Assembly (NCBI GenBank): GCA_030141605.1
Contig: JAQGDQ010000174.1
Coordinates: forward strand, 374,001 to 438,000
Source of the DNA: Tubiluchus corallicola
Lineage: Eukaryota > Priapulida > Priapulimorpha > Priapulimorphida > Tubiluchidae
DNA length: 64,000 nt
Direction of reading: 5' to 3'
The notes below the pieces were generated by a model. That model was not told where the DNA came from. It did no database searches and saw only the letters and a program-made list of their open reading frames with translations. This document shows, one piece after another, positions 23,401 through 33,107 of this stretch (the first letter of the stretch is position 1; the number at the start of each line of letters is the position of its first letter). The position numbers and the translations under genes were made by a program.

Positions 23401-26400
23401 AAAATATTCATAACAGATTAGGCATAGTACTATCAAGCTTAACTGTGATGACTGCAAGTAATATTTAAATGATGATAATGTTTTTAAATGTCTAGAATTT
23501 TGTTTTCCTTTTGAAGGTGAACTTAACTAATTCGCATATATTACATAATAATTATGTTTTTCCTAGGTAATGTATTATCAAATGCCACTTTAATGGAGAT
23601 TTGGTGCTAATTCTGGGATTTTGTTCCAGTATAACTTTCATTACTTTTTAATTCTGAAAGTTAATGATTTTAATTGATGTCTCGTCATGAAGTAGGACGC
23701 TAAGGTGTTCGTATTGGGTTCAATGAGCTTGAGTCAGTCATGAAAGATTCAGGCTTAAGGTAGGACTCATGTATGTATCTAGCGTGATCCATGATGCCTA
23801 GTGCAATTAAATGCATATAAAACAGTTTTGATTTAAATACATGGAAGTGTTTCCATGTGTGCGTAATGCGCAATCCATAGTGCACGATACGTATTCATTC
23901 AAATGTGATTGCTATTGTCTGAATATGCATCACGCAACAATACTTATACGCATTTACGAAACTGCTGTTGTCTAAGTGATTTAATGAATTTTCAAGTTTT
24001 TGATGACTGTTTTCACTGATTAGCTCGTTGGTCAAGTGAGTTTTGGTCACTTCAGAAACTGTACACGATAATATTTCTTCCATTTAAGTTTCTAAGAGTT
24101 GGAAGAAGTGTACAATTATGTTGTTTTGCATCTAATTGCAGTTCCTTCACTAAGTGGTGATACATACTGTATTGTTCTATCCCCGGCAAAATGTTATGCA
24201 CCCTAAACCCGTGCTTTTCAGTTTTTCGATGTAATAGTATATTAGTAAGCTGAAGTAACCACTGTGATTATTTCTTGATCACTGTTGCATTGAAATTTCG
24301 CATAGACATGACTTCCAAAAATTATTACCAATTTTCGTGAATGGTAGAAAGAGTGCCGTGAGCTTTGTTAATATGCATAGTGCTCACAGACACATGGAAA
24401 TAGTCAATACGTATCACGCATTACGCGTTCATGCAGTCCTACCATAAATATCATGGGATTAAAACAGTAAAAAGTAGGATTTGTCACGTGAATACCCGCA
24501 TGCGAAACTTTTTGGTATGATACTGCAAATGCCTTTATTTATAATCTGAATTATACATTCCCGAGTGATGACACCCTTTTTTTAAGCTATGCTTTATTAA
24601 CCATATTATATACGATCTATTGGCCAGAAAGAAGTTGTGTTATAAACTTATACGTTTTTAAGCCTACTCAATTTAGTTCACATTTACTAATGACTTTGAA
24701 GTTTGAAGTGTAAAGGCACAGTAGCTTTTGCAGTTTGATAGTGATTTTAGTAGATTGAAGCACCAGCTCCCTGTTACATTCTGTATACATCAATATATGT
24801 AATGTGCATATATTTGTTACCAAAAAAGAACCATTGCAGCATTTTCCCGTTTAAGCATCAGATTTAGCAAAATTGTGCTAATAATACTAATGAGGTTTTC
24901 ACTAAATTTCCTCAATGATTTGATTCTAGATTTGATGCTTAAACAATTACTGCAATTTAATTTCAGGGCTATGATTAGCCTGTGCTGACAGCTTCTCAGC
25001 ATCCGTCCATATAGTTTATATTCAGAATGCCAGAACTTCAACAAAAACTGCTATTACTATAAAATTAGATCACGCCTGGTGTAGTTTATTTATTTTCAAG
25101 GTCTGAGCAATTTGTAACTGTTTTCACTTAGTTTTTGTCTTCAATGCAGGCAAGAGGTGTATATTGCTATAGCAATTTGTGCTTGGCTGATCTTTGCCAT
25201 TGGTTTTGTGTGCAACTTAAAGCCTGAATTAACAATTTTCAGCTCCTTTAAGTTTTAATTTGACTTTGGTCTCTTTGCTTTAAAGTCCCCTTTGCTATCT
25301 TCATTATAGCAACTAAACTAGTTATAGTACTATTTAAAGAAAGTAAAATGTTTCTCCTTTCCAATCACTGATGTTATGATTTGAAAGACTATATACTCTG
25401 GCTTTAAACGGCAAGGAAAGGGAAAAAGTGCGGCTTGTTTCTTAAAAATTGTTACAGTTAAGATTGTGAACATTTACCATTAAAAGCATGTCATTACATT
25501 TTTTGCAGGTTTTGCATTTGCAAATTTTTCTTAATATTTCTCTGTCCATAAATTTGTCTTGTTTAGTTTACTGACACAGGCATGATACAGTTTTCATAAG
25601 TCAAAACACTTGGTGATATTTTGCTTGCATAGCCTAGGGCTACTGATACCCTAGGGGATTTAACGAAAATAAATGTGATACAACAAAGAGCTTTCTCCAC
25701 ATAGGGCAAATATTTTGATGCAGCCTAAACTGCAACATATGTCTCCTGTTTGTTGTGAAATGCTATACATATCAGGCTGTGCTTAGCTAGATTTGTCAAG
25801 TCTCAGCAGACTTTTAAAAGGCTAGTTATTCTGAACAAAAAGTTTTACTTAAATTGTTGAAATGTTTCATTAAGTCTCTTAACTTGAAGTGTTAATTGTC
25901 TTTATTGACTGAGTTGACAGCATATCTATTATCTAGTGTTTACAGAACTCTACGTAAATAAACAAAAGTTGATGTGTACACATAAGCCATGTTGTATAGC
26001 AAATATGAGAATAAAGTAAGGACTAAGTAGAATATTCAGTCCACCAGGGGCATATTTACCAATAGGCTAATCTATAGCCTAGGGCGCCACATTTTAGGGG
26101 CATAGTGCTAAAAAATTCTTATTTTCCTTGGAAAAAGTATTTCATATTCATGTAAAGCACATATTTTATATCAGTAGTTACTGAGTCCTCTCTTTATAAG
26201 CATAGACATAGGCATAGACATGTAATCTGAATAGACATGTAAGCGGTTTATAATAAACAAGTACAAGGCATTGCATACAAAACAAACAAACAAAGTATTG
26301 GATAACAGGTACACCACGAGCAGCACAAAAACACCACAAACACAAAAAAAAAACAAAACCACCACAAATAGTACTACCAATACACTGTAAGTGCTTTTGC

Positions 26401-29400
26401 AATATGCTTTGCATATATAGAGGTAATCCATGACAGAGATGGGTGGAAGTGAACAGTCAGCGTAGGGCATCATATGATTGATATGTCCCTGCAATTCCTC
26501 GATTTCCCCCTGCAGTCCACTATTTGTAAGTCTTTAGTCGTCATCTAGAAGAAAATTGCGAAAGTCAAGTGTTCTGTTAGGAATGTTAGAGTTAAAACTA
26601 AGTAAATTAAAACGTTGACCAGGTTTCTGATGAGTGTGCCGTAGCATTTAGATACACATACATGCCACTAAGTACTACAAGTGTATTGTACTTATATTTT
26701 TAGGACAAAATAATTTTGTGGTATGTGTTCAGCTAGTTGGAAGATTGATAATACAAATTAAATAAAGGTGTGATTTGCCAAATCAATCGTTTGTATTGAT
26801 CGAGTGCCGTCATTTGGCACTGCAAGTCGACCAGTTCACCCTGTAAAGCTTAAAATATGTCAACTTGACCTACATACTTTAACAAAAGCTAACTAAAACT
26901 GACCATAGTGATGTTTAGGTGACATTGATGTAGTCGTCCTTCCGTAAACGTCCTTAATGTGTAAGTGGTACTAATGACTAGCTTGGCCCCTGAAGGCAAA
27001 TGAACAGAGGTAATAAGCAGCATGGTAGATGCTTTTTCCATTAAGAGGCATTAGGAATTTCGGATGACGTCACTGAACAACGTCCAGCATTGTAATTACC
27101 ATATTCTTTCTGGCTTCTCACGTTAGGTGAATGACCAAGTGATTTAAATTTTATTTGCATGCAATCAACTTGTTGATATTTTGGCACAGTAGCCAAGGAG
27201 AAGAACCACTGGTATAATGTTTCCTGACAGCAAAATAGCATTTGTTATTTTATTTAATAATAAAGGCTGGCTAACTTGAAGGAAATTGGCCAAAACTCAT
27301 TGCTTGCATGTCTTATCAGTTGAAGTCAGTATCATTTTTAACCTGGCCAAGCCTCCTAACTGACAACGTCCAGAGATTGGAGAACAGAACGACGTTTAGT
27401 ACAACGGATCTGTAAACTTTATACAAACGTAGAATAGATAGCGTCAGTCTGACACTGAGAGTAAATGGGGCAGCAAAATTAATGGAGCGTTTACCACGGA
27501 GTACGTGTGTTAATGTTATAATACGTATTAACCTGTAGAGTGTCTCTCACCGTTACTGCTGAACTGTTTATGCTGTTGATTGAATCCACTCCCCAATGTA
27601 GCACAAGTAGCTCGTGTAATATTAAACTGCTTTAATCCTGTTTACGTCGTAGAATTTTGTAATTTTTTGTCGACGCAGTCATGGCGTTTAGCCGAGTAAC
27701 CAAGCGTTTTTGCGGTGATATAGCACGATGTGATTATGAATCATAGCTGTCGTGGGTTCAGAATGGAATGTTGCGTGATTGTTAAGTAGTTTTAACGTGC
27801 TTATCAAAAGCCGAATTTTCCTGTATTATAAAAAGCACGTAACTTTTCACCAATTAGTAAATCATTAGTCATTAGCGTTTGGTTGTTTTCCAGACGTGAA
27901 TGTGTAAACGCTTTCAGCGGACAAGTGCAAATTCCTGTTGTCTCAGTTTTGTAGCTTTACAATAACAATAATATACTGAGTACTGTTTTTTCAATTTGAC
28001 TTTAGCAGACTTAAAGGTTGTGTTCGTACAACAAATTCTGAGGGCAACACACTTACTGAGATTTGGGAGGGCGTGTGTTTTTACAGAGTTTAATGTATTG
28101 TAATGCATGTATTGCATTTCATGGACTGGAATACGCCCTCTGGAATAAAAACAACTTACCTGTTTTTCGTACTGTAGGTTTTCCATTCAAGGCTAGAGTA
28201 GTTACGTGCATATAACATTATGCAGCTAAAAGTTGAAGTAACATAGTTGCCGAGAAACTCGCCTTTGTAATTTGTATTATAATGTCGAAACAGAGACGTT
28301 TTTCGTTATTAAATCTTTTATCTGTAAGGATAGCCTACCGTTGAGAATTTGGGAAATTAAATTGGGCACACCTACTCATGATATTTTTTATTTCTGAATA
28401 GCTTATTGCACAAGTTCTTCTAAACTAAGAATTTGCGATAAATTTAACTGAAAAATGTCTATCGGGCACCAGCTTGGTATCTTTCCTCCTTTTGCATAGG
28501 CATCAGAAACTTCCGTAACAGTATTTAAATATTTCACCGAAACTAGTTTGCCTTCATGACGCCATCTACCAATTTTTTTTGTAAACTAACTGAAACTAGT
28601 ATACTTTCATAATGTTAATTTTTGTCTAATGTTGGCAACTAGCAACTATTGGCTTCATAAGCACACGGCGGGGCTTCTCGTTGCTATGGCAGCGCTGTTA
28701 CTGAGTTAATAAACTTGCGGCGTTTAGTGTTTTTGCCAGACTTTTAGCAGCATAATAACAGTGCAAAAGAGCTGCTGATATAGTACGTGGTTGCCTGTTT
28801 TAGTGGTCACTGAAGACTTTGCTCCACGTACTTCTGACATTTAAACAGATGTTTTGGTAATTTGCCTGCGCAAAGCAACAAATAACGCCCAGACTGCGCC
28901 GCTACTACAGTTTCACTTATTTATTTAGGTTCTCTTCAAGTACCTGACTAGGTTGCGGAACAAATGACAGTAATAGAACGAGTAACTTTACTCTACAGAC
29001 AAAGAACAGTCTGTTTTTACCTTTATGGCTAACTTAGTTTAACTGGTAGCTGTTACGTTTTCGACAGCATGTGTTTTAAGCGCGTGATGGCAACGATATC
29101 ATAATTTATATGGTGAAGTCATTAGTCTCGTTCCTGTGTAAATCTAGTTTTCTTGAGGGTTCTATAACTCTTTCGCGGACATTGATTTTAGATTCTCTCG
29201 CTATGTCAGGAGGTATTGATCTAAATGTATCTCTTGGCTTTCTCAGGGGTGTTTTCCAGCGGCGCTTCTACAGTGACTGCAGAACTTTGCTGTTTATGTG
29301 ACTGTGATATATGCAGCCTATTGCCGCTGCATAAGCTGTGCTAAGTTTGGCTAAATAAATCTCGAATGTGACTTTTTACAAGACAAAACTGTGATGGAGT

Positions 29401-32400
29401 CAGAGGATTCCATGAACATTTCTCAAATTTCGCAAAATTCAAACATTCCACAGCTAGATGATACTGAAGGTCAAGAGACTCAAGATGATGAAGACCAGTA
29501 TCTTAACGTTGTTAGCGAATACAGAACTGGAGATGGATATTTCTTCAAAGTGATCCTAGTTGGTGACTCTGGTGTAGGAAAAACTAATGTGCTACGACGT
29601 TATACACATAATGAATTCTTTCAATATATGCCTACAATTGGAGTAGAATTTGGACTGGCCAAGATGGTAGTTGATGGTAAACGAGTCGTGGCCAACTGTT
29701 GGGACCTGCCTGGACAGGAGCGATTTCGCGCGGTGAATATGACATTTTATCACGGAGCGTCCGGCGTCCTGTTGGTCTATGATATAACTAATCGTGTTAC
29801 TTTTGAGAATCTAAAAACTTGGATGAAAGAAGTATGTGATGGTGCTCATAGTGATGCTGTTATTATGTTAGTTGGAAATAAATCTGATATTGTTAGCAAG
29901 CGAGTCGTGCCGGAGGATGAAGGACGTCAGTTAGCAGAAGAAAATGACATGTTATTTATGGAGACTTCAGCACTGGAATCCATAAACATTGATATGGTGT
30001 TTCAGACGCTGCTAACGAAAATGTATTATGTGGCGCTAGACAGACAGGAAGAGACAGTTACAAATACGGGATTGTTGCTAAATTTAGTGGAAACTGTAAG
30101 AACTGTTGGAAGAAACATGGGTCATAAAATACATGGTGCAGTAGGAAATATAAAATCTTCTAATTAAAATTATATCTTATGACAGACAGTATTTACAATG
30201 ATCTAATTGTTTTTGCTACTTGAGAATAAGATTCAGTATCATTATGTAATTGTGAATTATCATATTCAACAAGCAACCACCAATTCGATAGATATATTAT
30301 AATTATGAGAATTATAATCCTAGCTGTTATTAAATGAATGTTGGTCTAGTATCAATGCGTAATTCGACAAAAGTTAGAAAAAACAATTGTAAGTTTACTC
30401 CATTGAAAATTTACAGACTTTAAATTAATTTATACAAATTCTTCATACTAGTTTCACATAAACTGCAAGGTGCATTACTTAGCTAGCAAACGTAGCTTGC
30501 ATTTTGCAAGATATTGATTACTTTATATAGCTGTAGCCTGCTATCTGTACTCATATGTCACAAGCACTAAGCTGGCTTTCTGCTGCTGGGGAAGTACATA
30601 TATTGACATAACTGTATACCTCCTTATATATGTGTACTAGGAGAACAGTGACAGTGGATTCTTCTACTCGTGTAGTAGCCATTGCATTACAAAAATACCC
30701 TATAGGGTTTAAAAGCACAATTTTGACTTACTTTATAAGTAATTGTATGCAATTTGTAAATTTTCATGATAGATTTTTTTGCTGCTTTAGCAGTATATAT
30801 TTGGTATTATATGATTAAAATAAAATTTATTGATTTAATAATAAGAAGTTTAATAATTTGTCGTCATAAAAAGTTAGAATGATCTCAGCAGATTTTTTTG
30901 ACATATGTCTGAGCTTTGTATCCAGATAATAATAGTTATAATTTCAAGGCTGTTTCATTTTACTTGATTTATTTGCTTATTTCTCTATGACATGTTTTTC
31001 ATTTAAGTTTCTTATTGCACTAGTCCTCAATGAGTCTAAGTAGGCAGACATGCTTGGGTGCAATTTCTCTTTCAAGTTGAAACATAAATTCCTTCAGTGT
31101 TGCTCAGCACTTATAAATTCCATAATTGCATGACTGCTTGCATGGCTTTTGTTCAGTTCCCATTGTATTTAAAACACATTTCCTGATCCCATTTCAAGTG
31201 CAAATGTTGTAATAAAGGTAATAAAGCAAGTAGGCCTACCTTAGTACATACTGCCATTGTGCACAGAAATATAAACTTTGACCTCTTAGCTTGAATAAAC
31301 CTAAAATAATAAGTGCGTAAGATTTCCTTATTTTCTCCTATAAACGTATAGGCAGTCACTGTACTACAGCACTGTGGGTAAAGTCAAACTGATCGTATTT
31401 TTTTTTGTTATTAAAAAAATAATGCATTGGTTTTGTCCTGAATGCATTAACATTGACGATATTTTCATTTAGATATCAATTTCCTGCTAATGTGCTTTGG
31501 TAAGATTTAATGCATGATTGATTTAGTAAGAGACGTACCTTAAATCACTGCAGGGAGTTCTTATCGTCTATGCAAAGTTGCATTGCTCAATTTGCAGCAG
31601 TTGACTAAATAATACTTTTCTATGTTATTAATTTCTAGATAATTTATTATACTCTGCCATCACATTGTGTTGTTGGATAATCCTGCAATATGAGATATGC
31701 TAAGCTAGAGGCTGTTAACAGCAGTGTACCTCCCACGTACTATCCATTTATTACCTTTATCACTAGCAATTTTGTTGTAAAAATTCAGTTTGACCTGCAC
31801 CTGTTTGTCTTTCTATGTGAAGCTACTTACCTTCAGTAGCCCCGTGCCTTGTTGGGGGCAATCTGTTAAAAACGTGCTGAAAATACAGTTATGAAGCGTC
31901 ATCCATATTCATAACATAACAGTAGTTCTTGTTATTTCAAAGACCAAAATATTCCCTAACTTCAGAGGGTAGAACCAAATTCAATTTTCAGTTTATAATC
32001 GGCACATTAATTTTGTGGTATCAAAAGCGCAGTATTTTGATGAACATCTCCGTAATGTAAGTATGACCATATTTTATTGGTTGTCTTATTCACAGTAACG
32101 TTAGTTATCTTGGTCCAGACATAGTGGTTTAGACTACTTAATGTACTTTATATTGTGCAATATTGTACTATAACCAATCTTTTTAATTAATTACTTTCGC
32201 ATGTATAATGTACGGCTGATATAAGAAAAATGAGCTTCTGGGTAGGGCGTTTTAACTTTGCCAAAATATCACATGGCACTTAAGATAACAACTATATTTA
32301 TTTATGTTGACCGGTTGTTTTCTTTAAAATAATACCTTCTTGGGAACTCTAAAAGTGTGTATTAATGTGAAGCGTTCTTCAAATTCACACAAATGTTCTC

Positions 32401-33107
32401 TGAATTTATGGTTTTGCTTAACTCTGATGTAAATTGACCGAGTAAGCCCTTTCACAGTTCCAGCGATTGATGATGATCTTGAAAAGATCAAAGGTTAAGT
32501 GTACCAGACAATTCATTTGTGTTCACTTGACAACACCTCGCAGCACACTCGATTGTAATAGTAGCAGTTTTAACAGCTAGCTAGAACCTTACCTACTTTT
32601 TCTTGTTCCTTAACAAGATCCTGCTAGTAAGTCACTCTATACACAGACTAATGCATAATTAAGTAAAATCCACGTAAAACAACTGACATGACTGAATTAA
32701 CGCAGCGGATGGCTTTCCTTTACCCGCACATCCATGGCGGTTACGGTTAAGATACGTTGCTGTGGTACACTTAACCTTTGACTTCTAGCAACTGCGCGTG
32801 CACACAGTGAAACTCTGAAGAGGCTTATTCCCTGTTAAGCTGAAGCAAAGAAATGGTTAAAAGTGTGCCGACTGATACGCTAATGTGAGTTTGACAATTT
32901 CAGAGTCAGTTTTGGCAGGAGAGCTATGGAAAAGTGAAGCAAGCAATTTCTCCCTCTAGCAGCCCTACCCGTGATACCGAGTACCTGTTTGATGAGGACG
33001 AGCAGCCGCCGAGCAAAATGCCAAGATACGAGGACAGTGATGACAGTGATGATGATGATGATGATCAACCTTCGCCCTCGAACAATCACAGGCGTACAAC
33101 ACTTTGA
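14419..33107 (+). CDS. PCYT1: Choline-phosphate cytidylyltransferase (CTP:phosphocholine cytidylyltransferase)
   Basis: It makes CDP-choline from CTP and phosphocholine, the rate-limiting step of the Kennedy pathway for phosphatidylcholine. Seven coding exons join in phase (14419-14487, 15211-15319, 16108-16224, 17611-17762, 17976-18197, 21215-21403, 32904-33107) to give 353 residues; human PCYT1A has 367. The catalytic domain carries [10 protein letters not shown] then the HxGH motif as H76-Q-G-H79, CRYVDEV, and the family signature RTEGISTSD (183-191). Exon 6 (224-286) is the lysine/glutamate-rich amphipathic helix that binds lipid membranes and activates the enzyme; it ends [23 protein letters not shown]. 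Exon 7 (287-353) is the phosphorylated tail, with SPSSSPT and an acidic DDSDDDDDD run. No exon seems missing between exons 6 and 7, because QAISP...SSSPTR aligns directly with the vertebrate tail. Intron 6 (11.5 kb) contains a Rab-like gene. Confidence 0.95.
16251..16641. mobile_element. ~390-bp MITE, copy 1 (AATAAGCC termini)
   Basis: The left end AATAAGCCTTTTTCACAGT is matched by the inverted right end ACTGTGAAAAGGCTTATT. It is flanked by ATG on both sides, a possible 3-bp target duplication. The interior is non-coding. A second copy at 32441-32829 aligns along its whole length, for example at CAGTTCCAGCGATT, ACAGCTAGCTAGAACCTTA-type and ACTAATGCATAATT wording. It lies in PCYT1 intron 3. 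The superfamily is not certain. Confidence 0.78.
18707..19083. mobile_element. Possible decayed hAT-like element
   Basis: CAGAGCCAGATTA at the left and TAATCGAGCCCTG at the right form imperfect inverted ends (about 9 of 13). The interior has a TAGGCTAGGTAGGC...GGGTCCC patch of the kind seen in old hAT/MITE remnants. The 8-bp flanks do not match. It lies in PCYT1 intron 5. Confidence 0.35.
21903..21968 (-). repeat. tRNA-derived SINE head (pol III A and B boxes)
   Basis: On the minus strand, TAGTCTAGTGG (A box, 21948-21958) is followed 31 bp later by GAGTTCGATAC (B box, 21906-21916), at normal tRNA spacing. The sequence folds poorly as a full tRNA and has no anticodon arm I would trust, so it reads as a SINE head rather than a tRNA gene. 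It lies in PCYT1 intron 6. Confidence 0.6.
22389..22465 (-). repeat. tRNA-like SINE head, second module
   Basis: On the minus strand, TAGTCAAGCGG (A box, 22442-22452) and GGGTTCGATAC (B box, 22391-22401) are about 40 bp apart. That spacing is like a tRNA with a long variable arm (Leu/Ser type). It lies 480 bp from the previous module in the same orientation. Confidence 0.6.
22860..23280. promoter_or_regulatory. CpG-richer patch with clustered E2F-like sites
   Basis: Within PCYT1 intron 6. TTCGCCAAGTTGGCGAA (22937-22953) is a perfect 8+1+8 palindrome, and TTTTTGGCGAAATA follows at 22964. This gives three TTCGCC/GGCGAA half-sites in 40 bp. Nearby GTCGCGG, CGCGCG and ACGTT steps make it locally CpG-rich against an AT-rich intron. 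An internal promoter or enhancer is inferred, not shown. Confidence 0.35.
27681..27775 (+). repeat. tRNA-like SINE module
   Basis: On the plus strand, TAGCCGAGTAACCAAGCG (A-box-like) is followed about 50 bp later by GTGGGTTCAGAAT (B-box-like). The arrangement recalls a Leu-type tRNA but the ends do not pair well. It lies in PCYT1 intron 6. Confidence 0.45.
28680..28693 (+). promoter_or_regulatory. RFX X-box-like site upstream of the nested Rab gene
   Basis: GTTGCTATGGCAGC differs at two positions from the ideal GTTGCCATGGCAAC imperfect palindrome bound by RFX factors, which drive ciliary genes. It sits 0.7 kb upstream of the Rab-like ATG. One such match can occur by chance. Confidence 0.3.
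29394..30167 (+). CDS. Divergent Rab11-like small GTPase, intronless, no prenylation motif
   Basis: A 257-residue Ras-superfamily protein nested in PCYT1 intron 6 on the same strand. The G domain shows GDSGVGKT (57-64), switch I T81 in PTIGVEF, the G3 box as D104-LPGQE in place of DTAGQE, NKSD (162-165) and ETSAL (190-194). The stretch from [10 protein letters not shown] to [10 protein letters not shown] resembles Rab11 most, so a vesicle-traffic origin is likely. Three oddities: an acidic, Ser/Gln-rich 45-residue N-terminal extension; substitution of the usual Thr-Ala before the G3 Gly-Gln by Leu-Pro, next to catalytic Q; and a C-terminus KSSN with no cysteine after residue 148, so it cannot be geranylgeranylated. 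The ATG at 29394 is the first in the frame. No poly(A) tract marks a recent retrocopy. An AATAAA lies near 30820. Confidence 0.88.
   Translation: MESEDSMNISQISQNSNIPQLDDTEGQETQDDEDQYLNVVSEYRTGDGYFFKVILVGDSGVGKTNVLRRYTHNEFFQYMPTIGVEFGLAKMVVDGKRVVANCWDLPGQERFRAVNMTFYHGASGVLLVYDITNRVTFENLKTWMKEVCDGAHSDAVIMLVGNKSDIVSKRVVPEDEGRQLAEENDMLFMETSALESINIDMVFQTLLTKMYYVALDRQEETVTNTGLLLNLVETVRTVGRNMGHKIHGAVGNIKSSN
32441..32829. mobile_element. ~390-bp MITE, copy 2 (AGTAAGCC...GGCTTATT)
   Basis: Full-length relative of the element at 16251-16641 in the same orientation, with ends AGTAAGCCCTTTCACAGT and ACTCTGAAGAGGCTTATT. The inverted ends are more decayed than in copy 1. It lies in PCYT1 intron 6, about 75 bp before the last exon. 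Confidence 0.75.

Noticed and set aside
23850-24430. Inverted CGTAATGCG...ATACGTATT wording at 23865 and 24410, possible MITE ends
   Set aside because: The match is short and interrupted, with no target duplication or clear boundaries.
26171-26494. Overlapping minus-strand frames rich in Cys, Val and Phe
   Set aside because: Produced by an A/C-rich low-complexity tract at about 26280-26380.
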